From: Azoarcus olearius
GTDB taxonomy: Bacteria > Pseudomonadota > Gammaproteobacteria > Burkholderiales > Rhodocyclaceae
DNA length: 64,000 bases
Reading direction: 5' to 3'
Assembly: GCF_001682385.1 (NCBI RefSeq)
Contig: NZ_CP016210.1
Coordinates: 2,232,001 to 2,296,000, forward strand
The notes beneath the pieces are model-generated. The model was not told the DNA's origin, did not search any database, and saw nothing but the letters and a program-made list of their open reading frames with translations. Positions 52,687-61,334 of the stretch are shown in pieces. Every line of letters starts with the position of its first letter. Within the stretch, counting starts at the first letter, position 1. A program made the translations under genes and the position numbers.

Positions 52687-53942
52687 CCGAACCGCTCGCC
52701 AAACCGAAAAAGAAGAACCCGGTCCAGCGCACCCGGCTCGCCACCCTGCCGCCGGTGCCGCGCAGCCGTACCGCGCTCGGCCTCACCCGCGCGGCGGCCG
52801 AAGGCGTGTTCGAGATGCAGGTGTGCGCCGAATGCGAAACCGTGCAGTACCCGCCGCGCGAAGTCTGCGGCCACTGCCTGTCGGAACACCTCGCGTGGAA
52901 GCCGGTGAACAACCGCGGCACCCTGATCGCCAGCACCACGCTGCGCCACAGCAACGACCTCTACTTCCGCGAACGCCTGCCGTGGCGCGTCGGCACCGTC
53001 AAGATGGATGCCGGCCCCTCGGTGGTCGCCCACGTGCATGAGGACTGCGCCGAGCCCGGCACCGACGGCAGCCGCGTCCGCCTCACCCTCAAGCTCGACC
53101 GCAGCGGCCAGGCGGTGCTCCACGCCCTGCCGGAAAAGGACACCCCCAACATGAACGATGCCCCGCAGATGCGCGAATCGACCTGCGATCCCAAGTTCCG
53201 CCGCGTGCTGGTCACCGACGGCAAGTCGGCGGTCGGCATGGCAGTCGCCAAGGCGATGCTGGACGCCGGTGCCAGCGCGGTCTTCCTCGGCGACTCCTCG
53301 ACGTGGAAGACGGTGCCCGCCTTCGACAAGCTGGTCGCGTCGGATGCCCGCATCCAGGTGGTCGAGCTGGACGTCACCGACACCGATTCGGTGGATCGCC
53401 TCGCCGCTTCGATCGGCGGCAAGGTCGAGATCCTGGTGAATACCGCCGCCTACCTCAGGGATGGCGGCATTCTCGGCCGCAAGGACATCAACCTCGCCCG
53501 CGACGCAATGGAAGTGAACGTGCTCGGCCTGATGCGCCTCGCCCAGGCGTTTGCGCCGGGCATGTGCTTCCGCGCCGCGGACGGCACCAACAACGCGGTG
53601 GCGTGGGTGAACGTGCTCTCCATCCACGCGCTCGCCGCCCTGCCCTCGCGTGGCGCCTGGTCGGCCTCGATCGCCGCCGCGCTGTCGGCCTCGCAAACCC
53701 TGCGCGCCGAACTGCGCGGCGCCGGCGTGCGCGTGCTGAACGTCTTCCCCGGCCCGGTCGAGGAAGAGTGGGAACAGCTCACCCCGCCGCCCAAGGTCGC
53801 GCCGTCGGCGGTTGCCAAGGCCATCGTCAAGGGGCTGCAGGACGGCATCGAGGATGCGTATGTCGGTGATATCGCGGAGGAAATCCGCGGCCGGCTGCGG
53901 GAGAACCACAAGGCGGTCGAGCGGGAGCTTGGCAACCAGTAA
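52683..53942 (+). CDS. DUF35 zinc-ribbon/OB-fold protein fused to a degenerate SDR domain
   Basis: 419 residues. The N-terminal part (about 35-150) has a zinc ribbon (C48, C51, C62, C65) and OB-fold typical of DUF35, the partner of thiolase-like proteins. The C-terminal part (about 170-415) is an SDR Rossmann domain in which the active-site Tyr and Lys are W326 and I330 and the glycine motif is TDGKSAVG. It is probably non-catalytic, comparable in idea to the inactive SDR subunit in the benzylsuccinate pathway. Start overlaps the thiolase stop (ATGA). The fusion is unusual. Confidence 0.8.
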   Translation: MTEPLAKPKKKNPVQRTRLATLPPVPRSRTALGLTRAAAEGVFEMQVCAECETVQYPPREVCGHCLSEHLAWKPVNNRGTLIASTTLRHSNDLYFRERLPWRVGTVKMDAGPSVVAHVHEDCAEPGTDGSRVRLTLKLDRSGQAVLHALPEKDTPNMNDAPQMRESTCDPKFRRVLVTDGKSAVGMAVAKAMLDAGASAVFLGDSSTWKTVPAFDKLVASDARIQVVELDVTDTDSVDRLAASIGGKVEILVNTAAYLRDGGILGRKDINLARDAMEVNVLGLMRLAQAFAPGMCFRAADGTNNAVAWVNVLSIHALAALPSRGAWSASIAAALSASQTLRAELRGAGVRVLNVFPGPVEEEWEQLTPPPKVAPSAVAKAIVKGLQDGIEDAYVGDIAEEIRGRLRENHKAVERELGNQ

Positions 53943-53955
53943 AGCGCGAGTGAAC

Positions 53956-54118
53956 GCCCTCCCCTTCAAGGGGAGGGTTGGGGTGGGGATGGGGTAATAG
54001 GCGCGCAGAACAACCCCATCCCCCTCCTAACCGGGAGTCTCGGCTACGCCTCGCCGCTACGCAGGCAGCGAGCGGGCTCGCTGAAACCCCTGTTCCGCCC
54101 CCCTTGAAGGGGGAGGAA
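53956..54118. repeat. Interspersed repeat R7
   Basis: Arm CTCCCCTTCAAGGGGAGGG with GGGGTGGGGATGGGG, inverted AACCCCATCCCC arm, CCGGGAGTCTCGGC, and hairpin 54066-54083 with a third stem version (CAGCGAGC-GG-GCTCGCTG), then GAAACCCC and CCCTTGAAGGGGG. It fills the gap between the DUF35-SDR and second cyclase genes. Confidence 0.85.
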
Positions 54119-54144
54119 CGGAAACGCAGAACGGAGAACGACAG

Positions 54145-54930
54145 ATGACCACCCCCATCCTCACCCAATTCCTCGCCGAGCTGCTGTCGGGCCGGCTGAA
54201 AATGGTCGACCTCACCCAGACCCTCACGCCTGAATTCCCCATCATCCAGTTGCCGCCAGAGTTCGGTCAGCCCTGGCCCTTCCGCGTCGAGGAAATCTCG
54301 CGCTATGACGAGCGCGGCCCGGCCTGGTACTGGAACAACTTCTCGATGTCGGAGCACACCGGCACCCACTTCGACGCGCCCATCCACTGGATCAGCGGCA
54401 AGGACCTGCCGGACAACGCGGTCGACTCCATCCCCGCTGAAAACTTCATCGCCGCCGCCTGCGTGATCGACGTCTCGAAGGAGTGCGCCGAGAACCCCGA
54501 CTTCCTGCTCACGATCGACTTTGTGAAGGCCTGGGAAGAGAAGCACGGCCGCATTCCCGAGCGCGCCTGGGTGCTGCTGCGCACCGATTGGTCCAAGCGC
54601 ACCACGCCCAGGGAATACCTCAACATGGCCGAAGACGGTGCGCATTCGCCCGGGCCGGACGCCGAGGTGGTGCCCTGGCTGGTTCAGGAACGGAACGTGC
54701 ATGGTTTCGGCACAGAATCGGTCGGCACCGACGCCGGCCAGGCGCATCACCTGAACCCGCCCTACCCCTGCCACTACTACATGCACGGCAACAACCGCTA
54801 CGGCCTGCAATGCCTCACCAACCTGGACCAACTGCCGCCGCAGGGCGCGCTGATCTTCGCCGCCCCGCTCAAGATCCGTAACGGTTCCGGCAGCCCGCTG
54901 CGCGTGCTGGCGCTGACCCCGAGCGTCTGA
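54145..54930 (+). CDS. Cyclase-family metal hydrolase (isatin hydrolase/kynurenine formamidase-like) 2
   Basis: 261 residues. HTGTHFDAPIH gives H71, H75, D77 and H81. The sequence is very close to the cyclase at 41652-42428, with long identical stretches in the last third. It should hydrolyse a cyclic amide or similar bond. Located in the large iorAB/dioxygenase operon, 10 bp before the SDR gene, suggesting the two pathways share a similar ring-opening step. Confidence 0.82.
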   Translation: MTTPILTQFLAELLSGRLKMVDLTQTLTPEFPIIQLPPEFGQPWPFRVEEISRYDERGPAWYWNNFSMSEHTGTHFDAPIHWISGKDLPDNAVDSIPAENFIAAACVIDVSKECAENPDFLLTIDFVKAWEEKHGRIPERAWVLLRTDWSKRTTPREYLNMAEDGAHSPGPDAEVVPWLVQERNVHGFGTESVGTDAGQAHHLNPPYPCHYYMHGNNRYGLQCLTNLDQLPPQGALIFAAPLKIRNGSGSPLRVLALTPSV

Positions 54931-54940
54931 GGAGACCACG

Positions 54941-55669
54941 ATGAGCGAACGAATGGTCGCAGTGGTCACCGGCGGCTCCGCCGGCATCGGCGCCGACATC
55001 TGCAAGCGCATGCTGGAAGATGGCTACGACGTCGTTTCGGTGGCGCGGCGCGCACCGGATTGGACCCATCCGCGCCTCAAGACCGTGCAGGCCGATCTGC
55101 TCGATGCCGCCGCCACCGAACAGGCCGCGCAGGAGATCGCCCGCGAGTTCCCGGTCAGCCATTTCATCCACAACGCCGGCGTGATCTGGCCCAAGCTGCT
55201 GGGCGAGGTCAAGCTCGAAGAGCTGCAGGGCCTCACCCAGATCCACCTCGGCGCGGCGATCAGCCTGATGCAGGCCTTCCTGCCCGGCATGACGGAGCGC
55301 AATTTCGGCCGCGTCGTGCTGATGTCCTCGCGCGGCGCGCTCGGCCTGCAGACCCGCACCGCCTACTCCGCCACCAAGGCCGGCATGATCGGCATGGCGC
55401 GCACCTGGGCGCTCGAACTCGCGCCCAAGGGCATCACGGTGAACGTGGTGGCGCCCGGCCCGATCCAGACCGACATGTACTACGCGGTGATCGAACCCGG
55501 CAGCGAGCGTGAAAAGGCGCTGGCCAAGGCGATCCCGGTGCAGCGCGTCGGCCGTGCCGACGACGTCACCCGCGCGGTGATGTTCTTCGCCGACCCCGCC
55601 AACAGCTTCGTCACCGGGCAGACACTGTATGTCTGCGGCGGGGCGAGCGTGGGCACGATCACGATTTGA
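54941..55669 (+). CDS. Short-chain dehydrogenase/reductase (SDR), catalytically complete
   Basis: 242 residues. TGGSAGIG cofactor motif at about 9-16, NAG, catalytic Ser in MSSRGAL and YSATK as Tyr/Lys. In contrast to the SDR domain of the DUF35 fusion, all active-site residues are present, so the two could form an active/inactive pair. Oxidation of a hydroxyacyl-CoA or a dihydrodiol is plausible. Confidence 0.85.
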   Translation: MSERMVAVVTGGSAGIGADICKRMLEDGYDVVSVARRAPDWTHPRLKTVQADLLDAAATEQAAQEIAREFPVSHFIHNAGVIWPKLLGEVKLEELQGLTQIHLGAAISLMQAFLPGMTERNFGRVVLMSSRGALGLQTRTAYSATKAGMIGMARTWALELAPKGITVNVVAPGPIQTDMYYAVIEPGSEREKALAKAIPVQRVGRADDVTRAVMFFADPANSFVTGQTLYVCGGASVGTITI

Positions 55670-55731
55670 AGCACCCTCCCGCAGTCACTTTTCTGTTCGC
55701 AGCACGACCACACCACCGGAGCAATACCGCC

Positions 55732-56883
55732 ATGAAGCTGAAAAAACTCCCCGCTGCAGTCGCCCTCGCCACCCTCGCCGCCTTTGCGGGCAGCGCCTTC
55801 GCCCAGGTCAAGGTCGGCGTCATCGCCTCGGCCACCGGCCCCACGGCGCTGGTCGGCATTCCGCAGAAGAACACCGTGCCGCTGCTGCCGACCAAGGTGG
55901 GCGACCTGACGGTCGAGTACATCTCGCTCGACGACGCGTCGGACTCCACCGCTTCGGTCACCGCGGTGAAGAAGCTGATCTCCGAGCAGAACGTCGACGC
56001 CATCATCGGGCCCTCGGGCTCGCCCAACGCGATGGGCACCATCCAGTTCGTCGCCGAAGCCGGCGTGCCGATGCTGGCGCCGGTGGGTACCGCCGCGGTT
56101 GTGCTGCCGATGAACGAGCAGAAGAAGTGGGTGTTCAAGACCACCCAGAACGACGACATCATCGCCAAGGCGCTGGTCGACCACATGACCAAGGCCGGCG
56201 TGAAGACCCTCGGCCTGATCGGCACCGCCGACCCCTACGGCGAAAACTGGGCCAAGGTGATGGGCGCCCTGACCGAGAAGGCGGGCATCAAGATCGTCGC
56301 CAGCGAGAAGTTCCAGCGCTCCGACAGCTCGGTGACCGGCCAGGCGCTCAAGATCCTCGGCGCCAAGCCCGACGCGGTGCTGGTGACCGCCCCGGGCGGC
56401 CCGTCGGTGCTGCCGCAGACCACGCTGTTCGACATGGGCTACAAGGGCCAGATGTACCAGACCCACGGCGCCGCGCTGCCCGACTTCCTGAAGCTCGGCG
56501 GCAAGAAGGTCGAGGGCACCATCCTCGCCGCCAGCCTGATGCTGGTGCTGCCGGAAATCGCCGACAGCAACCCGTCGAAGAAGGTCGCCAGCGACTACAT
56601 CGCCGCCTACGAGAAGCTGCACGGCAACAAGCCGGCCACCTTCGGCGCCAACGTCTATGACGCTGGCCTGCTGCTGCAACAGGCCATCCCGACCGCGGCC
56701 AAGAAGGGCAAGCCGGGTACCAAGGAATTCCGTGCCGCGCTGCGCGACGCGCTGGAGCAGACCAAGGAACTGGTCGCCACCCAGGGCGTGTACACGATGA
56801 CGCCGGAAGACCACAGCGGCTTCGACGAGCGCGGCCGCGTGATGATCACGGTGAAGGACGGCAACTGGGCGTTGCTGAAGTAA
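55732..56883 (+). CDS. livK: Branched-chain/aromatic-acid ABC transporter substrate-binding protein
   Basis: 383 residues with a signal peptide (LAAFAGSAFA, cleavage near 24) and the LivK-type periplasmic binding fold (VGVIASATGP start, GPSGSPNAM, NVYDAGLLL). In aromatic-degrading betaproteobacteria such proteins often bind aromatic acids rather than amino acids. First of four transporter genes in the operon. Confidence 0.9.
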   Translation: MKLKKLPAAVALATLAAFAGSAFAQVKVGVIASATGPTALVGIPQKNTVPLLPTKVGDLTVEYISLDDASDSTASVTAVKKLISEQNVDAIIGPSGSPNAMGTIQFVAEAGVPMLAPVGTAAVVLPMNEQKKWVFKTTQNDDIIAKALVDHMTKAGVKTLGLIGTADPYGENWAKVMGALTEKAGIKIVASEKFQRSDSSVTGQALKILGAKPDAVLVTAPGGPSVLPQTTLFDMGYKGQMYQTHGAALPDFLKLGGKKVEGTILAASLMLVLPEIADSNPSKKVASDYIAAYEKLHGNKPATFGANVYDAGLLLQQAIPTAAKKGKPGTKEFRAALRDALEQTKELVATQGVYTMTPEDHSGFDERGRVMITVKDGNWALLK

Positions 56884-57201
56884 GCCTGCCGCCGACTCGC
56901 ATTTCCCCCGCCGCCCGCTGCGCCTGAGGAGGACGCAGCGGCAAGGCAGACCGCAGCGCGGCGGGGGCTCATAACGTACAAAAGCGGACCGCCACCCGCA
57001 GTTCGGGAGCGGCAACCGCAAGGTTTCCCCGGACCAGCCGGTGTCCACGGGTCGATCCCCGTGGCGCGGGTTTGCCTGGCGGCTTCGCTCATCCCGCGAT
57101 GCCGCCCGGCCCGGAGAACATGGCGCCACACGCGTCGCCCAGCCGGACCCGGTGTGCAGCCTGCACCGGGCGAGGTCCCCGATCGAAGGACTAGTGATTC
57201 C
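56884..57201. other. 318-bp spacer between livK and livH with nested hairpins
   Basis: No gene. An inner 8-bp stem (56915-56922 with 56934-56941) lies inside a 10-bp outer stem (56905-56914 with 56958-56967). There is no T run, so it is more likely an mRNA-stability or processing element that keeps the binding protein more abundant than the membrane parts. The remainder shows no signal. Confidence 0.55.
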
Positions 57202-58239
57202 ATGAACCTGCAGATAGCCATGATCCTCGGGCAGGACGGGGTGACCAACGGCGCGATCTATGCGTTGCTGGCGCTCTCCATCCTCCTCGTCTTCACCGTC
57301 ACCCGGGTGCTGTTCATTCCGCTGGGTGAATTCGTTGCCTTCGGCGCGCTGACGATGGCCGCCTTCCAGGCCGGCAAGGCCCCCGCCCTGGTCTGGCTGC
57401 TGGCCGGCTTCGCGGTTGCGGTGGCCGTCGCCGACGTGCTCGCCGCCTTCCGCAACAGCGGCCGCGTGCGCTTTTCCGGCGCGCAGGCGTTCCGCCTGGC
57501 CTACCCCTTCGTGCTCGGCTTCGCGCTCTATCGCCTGCCGTTGGCCGAACTGCCGATGAGCGTGCAGGTGCTGCTCACGCTGGCGCTGGTGGTGCCGCTC
57601 GGGCCGCAGATCTACCGCCTGTTCTTTCAGCCGATCGCGTCCGCGCCGGTGCTGATCCTGCTGATCGTTTCGATCGCGGTGCATGTGGCGATGGTCGGTA
57701 TCGCGCTGCTGCTGTTCGGTCCCAGCGGGGCCAAGACCACGCCCTTCTCCGAGGCGGGTCTCGAACTCGGCCCGATCACCCTCAACAGCCAGACGCTGTG
57801 GGTCATCGCGGTATCGGTCGGCCTCATCATCGTGCTCTACCAGTTCTTCGAACGCAGCGTGTATGGCAAGGCGCTGCGCGCCACCGCGATCAACCGCGTT
57901 GGCGCCCAGTTGATGGGCATCTCGCCGGTGTTCGCCGGCAAGGCGAGCTTCTTTCTCGCCACGCTGATTGCGACGCTGTCGGGTGTGCTGATCGCGCCGA
58001 TCACCACCATCTACTACGACTCGGGTTTCATCATCAGCCTCAAGGGCTTCATCGGCTCCATCATCGGCGGGCTGGTGAGCTACCCCGTGGCCGCGCTCGG
58101 CGCGGTACTTGTGGGCATGCTTGAAGCCTTCTCCGCCTTCTGGGCCAGCACCTACAAGGAAGTGATCGTCTTCACGCTCATCATCCCCTTCCTGCTGTGG
58201 CGCTCGCTCACCAGCCATCACCTGGAGGAAGAAGAATGA
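57202..58239 (+). CDS. livH: Branched-chain-type ABC transporter permease
   Basis: 345 residues, about nine to ten membrane segments, with the LivH hallmarks [12 protein letters not shown] at the N terminus and [15 protein letters not shown] in the cytoplasmic coupling loop. Longer than E. coli LivH because of an extra hydrophobic region at about 60-160. AAGGA precedes the ATG; the stop overlaps the next gene (ATGA). Confidence 0.88.
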   Translation: MNLQIAMILGQDGVTNGAIYALLALSILLVFTVTRVLFIPLGEFVAFGALTMAAFQAGKAPALVWLLAGFAVAVAVADVLAAFRNSGRVRFSGAQAFRLAYPFVLGFALYRLPLAELPMSVQVLLTLALVVPLGPQIYRLFFQPIASAPVLILLIVSIAVHVAMVGIALLLFGPSGAKTTPFSEAGLELGPITLNSQTLWVIAVSVGLIIVLYQFFERSVYGKALRATAINRVGAQLMGISPVFAGKASFFLATLIATLSGVLIAPITTIYYDSGFIISLKGFIGSIIGGLVSYPVAALGAVLVGMLEAFSAFWASTYKEVIVFTLIIPFLLWRSLTSHHLEEEE

Positions 58240-60098
58240 CCGCCCGTCTTCCGATCGAGCCGTCGTCCGCGACCCCCTCCGCCTCCACCCCGGGAGCCTC
58301 CACCATGCTTTCGCCCCGCCTCGTGCTCGGCGTCTTTCTCGCGCTGCTGGCCGTGGCCCCGCTGGTGCTGCCGCCGTTCTACGTGACGCTCTTGAACTAC
58401 ATCGGTCTGTACGCCATGGTCGCGCTCGGCCTGGTGCTCTTGACCGGCGTCGGCGGCCTCACCAGCTTCGGCCAGGCCGCCTTCGTGGGGCTGGGCGCCT
58501 ACACCACGGCGCTGCTGTGCACCGCCACCGATCTGCCCGCCTGGCTCGCCTGGGCGGGCGGCTCACCCTGGCTCGCGCTGGTCGTCGGCCTCGCCTTCAC
58601 CGCCGTGGTGGCGGTGGTGCTCGGTTCGCTCACCCTCAAGCTCTCCGGCCACTACCTGCCGCTGGGCACCATCGCCTGGGGGATTTCGCTGTACTTCCTC
58701 TTCGGCACCATGGAAAGCCTGGGCGGCCACACCGGCCTCACCGGCATTCCGCCGATCTCGATCTTCGGATGGGTGCTCGACCAGGGCGAAGAGATCTACT
58801 ACCTCATCTGGGTCTTCCTGCTCGCCGCGGTCTTCACCACCCAGAACCTGCTCGATTCCCGCGAAGGCCGCGCGATCCGCGCCTTGAAGGGCGGCATGGT
58901 GATGGCCGAAGCGATGGGCGTCGATACCTCGCGCTCGCGCATGATCATCTTCGTGATCGCCGCGCTGCACGCCTGCGCCTCGGGCTGGCTCTACGCCCAC
59001 ATGCAGCGCTTCGTCAATCCGACCCCGTTCGGGCTGCACATCGGCATCGAGTACCTCTTCATGGCGGTGGTCGGCGGCGCCGGTCACGTCTGGGGCGCGC
59101 TGGTCGGCGCCGGCGTCATCACCGTGTTGAAGCAGTGGCTGCAGGACCTCCTGCCGCGCCTCTTCGGCCAGTCGGGCAACTTCGAAGTCATCGTCTTCGG
59201 CCTGATGATGGTGATCGTGCTGCAACGCGCCCGCGACGGCCTGTGGCCCATCCTCACCAAGCTGGTGCCGGTCAAGGCCAGGCGCAAGACGCTGGACGCC
59301 GCCGCCAAGGAACTGCCGCGCCGCGAACTCCCGGGCAAAGGCGAGCTGATCCTCGAAGCGAAGAACGTCACCCGCAAGTTCGGCGGGCTCATCGCCAACA
59401 ACAACATGAGCCTGGAAGTGAAGGCGGGCGAGATCCTCGCGCTGATCGGCCCCAACGGCGCGGGCAAGAGCACCATGTTCAACCAGATCTCGGGCGTCGA
59501 CACCCCGACCTCGGGCGAGGTCCTCTTCCGCGGCAAGCCGGTGGCCGGTCACGACTCGCGCGAGATCGCACGGATGGGCATGAGCCGCAGCTTCCAGCAC
59601 GTGAAGCTGCTCCCGACCATGAGTGTGCTCGAGAACGTCGCCATCGGCGGCCACCTGCGCGGCGACAAGGGCGTGCTCAGCGCCGCCTGGCGCATGGACC
59701 GCGAAGAAGAAGCGCGCCTGCTCGCGGAAGCCGCCCGCCAGATCGAACGCGTGGGCTTGGCCGAACACATGTTCGACGAAGCCGGCAGCCTCGCGCTCGG
59801 CCAGCAGCGCATCCTCGAGATCGCAAGAGCGCTCTGTTCCGACCCCTGCCTGCTGCTGCTCGATGAGCCCGCCGCGGGCCTGCGCTTCAAGGAGAAGGAA
59901 GCGCTCGGCGAGCTGCTGAAGAAACTCAAGGCCGAAGGCATGGCGATTCTGCTGGTCGAACACGACATGGACTTCGTGATGGGCTTGGTCGATCGGGTGG
60001 TGGTGATGGAGTTCGGCGAGAAGATCGCCGAGGGCCTGCCGGAGGACGTGCAGAAGGATCCGAAGGTGCTCGAAGCCTACCTGGGCGGGGTGGAGTGA
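58236..60098 (+). CDS. Fused ABC permease-ATPase (LivM-LivG)
   Basis: 620 residues combining a LivM permease (about 20-330, [19 protein letters not shown]) with a LivG-type ATPase (about 365-620: Walker [10 protein letters not shown] near 404, LALGQQR signature, [11 protein letters not shown] Walker B, VEHDMD switch). Such fusions exist in some proteobacterial uptake operons. The complex would be LivK, LivH, the fusion and LivF. Confidence 0.9.
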   Translation: MTARLPIEPSSATPSASTPGASTMLSPRLVLGVFLALLAVAPLVLPPFYVTLLNYIGLYAMVALGLVLLTGVGGLTSFGQAAFVGLGAYTTALLCTATDLPAWLAWAGGSPWLALVVGLAFTAVVAVVLGSLTLKLSGHYLPLGTIAWGISLYFLFGTMESLGGHTGLTGIPPISIFGWVLDQGEEIYYLIWVFLLAAVFTTQNLLDSREGRAIRALKGGMVMAEAMGVDTSRSRMIIFVIAALHACASGWLYAHMQRFVNPTPFGLHIGIEYLFMAVVGGAGHVWGALVGAGVITVLKQWLQDLLPRLFGQSGNFEVIVFGLMMVIVLQRARDGLWPILTKLVPVKARRKTLDAAAKELPRRELPGKGELILEAKNVTRKFGGLIANNNMSLEVKAGEILALIGPNGAGKSTMFNQISGVDTPTSGEVLFRGKPVAGHDSREIARMGMSRSFQHVKLLPTMSVLENVAIGGHLRGDKGVLSAAWRMDREEEARLLAEAARQIERVGLAEHMFDEAGSLALGQQRILEIARALCSDPCLLLLDEPAAGLRFKEKEALGELLKKLKAEGMAILLVEHDMDFVMGLVDRVVVMEFGEKIAEGLPEDVQKDPKVLEAYLGGVE

Positions 60099-60859
60099 TG
60101 GCGAACGAAACGAAGAACAAGGTGCTGGAGATCCAGGACCTGTGCGTGGCCTACGGCAAGGTCGAAGCCTTGACCAACGCCAACCTCACCGTGGGGGAAG
60201 GCCAGATCGTCACCGTGATCGGCCCCAACGGCGCGGGCAAGACGACGATGCTCTCCGCGATCATGGGGGTGCTCAACTCCAAGGGCAAAGTCGCTTTCGA
60301 CGGCAGCATCGAAGCGGTGCCGGAAGTCGAGCGCATGGTCGCGCGCGGCATGAACCTGGTGCCGGAAAAGCGCGAACTCTTCGGCGAGATGACCGTGGAA
60401 GACAACCTGACGCTGGGCGCCTTCCAGCGCTACCGCATGGGCAAGCGCGACCACGGCCAGACGATGGAAGAGGTGTATCACCTCTTCCCGCGCCTCAAAG
60501 AACGCCGCGGCCAGCTCGCCGGCACGCTCTCCGGCGGCGAGCGCCAGATGCTGGCCGTGGGCCGCGCGCTGATGGCCAAGCCCAAGCTCTTGATGCTGGA
60601 CGAACCGAGCCTGGGCCTGGCGCCGCTGATCGTGCGGGAAATCTTCCGGATCATCGCGGAGCTGAGAAAGCGCGGCGTGTCGATCCTGCTGGTGGAGCAG
60701 AACGCACGGGCGGCGCTGCAGGTGGCGGACTACGCGTATGTGCTCGAGACCGGGCAGATCGCGATGGAAGGGCCGGCGGCGCAGCTGAAGGATGACCCAA
60801 GGGTGATCGAGGCGTATCTGGGGCTGGGGGGCAAGCATCAGGAGATGTTGGCGACTTGA
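60098..60859 (+). CDS. livF: ABC transporter ATP-binding protein
   Basis: 253 residues, LivF type: GPNGAGKTT, LSGGERQML and LLMLDEPSLGLAP. The ATG at 60098 overlaps the stop of the fusion (TGATG); a GTG one codon earlier is possible. It is the last gene of the operon, followed by repeat R8. Confidence 0.9.
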   Translation: MANETKNKVLEIQDLCVAYGKVEALTNANLTVGEGQIVTVIGPNGAGKTTMLSAIMGVLNSKGKVAFDGSIEAVPEVERMVARGMNLVPEKRELFGEMTVEDNLTLGAFQRYRMGKRDHGQTMEEVYHLFPRLKERRGQLAGTLSGGERQMLAVGRALMAKPKLLMLDEPSLGLAPLIVREIFRIIAELRKRGVSILLVEQNARAALQVADYAYVLETGQIAMEGPAAQLKDDPRVIEAYLGLGGKHQEMLAT

Positions 60860-60914
60860 GGGCGGTGCTCCGCCGCGCAGGAAGCTGAGGTTGCGGTAGG
60901 GCGGAACAGGTTTT

Positions 60915-61187
60915 ATCCCTCCCCTTTCAAGGGGGGCGAAGCGGGGGTTTCGGCAAGCACTGCTTGCCGCCGGCGAAGCGGCGAGGCGAAGCCGAGACTA
61001 CTGGTTAGGAGGGGGATGGGGTTGGGTGCGGCACTGCTGAGCGAAACCCCATCCCCACCCCAGCCCTCCCCTTGAAGGGGAGGGAGCAAACAGGCCAGCC
61101 GTGGAGTCTTCGCTTCGCTCCGCCGCTCCGGCGGCGCAGAGCGGTGCTCTGCGAAACCCCGCCTACGCCCCCTTGAAGGGGAGGAGG
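60915..61187. repeat. Interspersed repeat cluster R8
   Basis: Hairpin module (60951-60969, CGGCAAGCA-C-TGCTTGCCG), GGGGATGGGG, the inverted AACCCCATCCCCACCCC arm, and an inverted hairpin module of the second stem type (61135-61153, CGCAGAGC-GGT-GCTCTGCG). It fills most of the 475-bp gap 60860-61334; the remaining 150 bp before the next gene hold no clear promoter. Confidence 0.85.
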
Positions 61188-61334
61188 CAAAACCGACAAC
61201 TCTGACCTCGTCGCGCGCAGCGCACGTCGCCTTGAACCCACGTCAACATCTGCCGGGCGTATCACCCTCACCCCCGTGGCACGCCCCCAACACGAACGGC
61301 AGCTACCCTGCCTCTCGCCCCACGGAGCCGAAAC

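Noticed and set aside
55480-58221. 913-codon antisense frame over livK and livH
   Set aside because: Composition typical of an antisense frame and incompatible with conserved Liv proteins.
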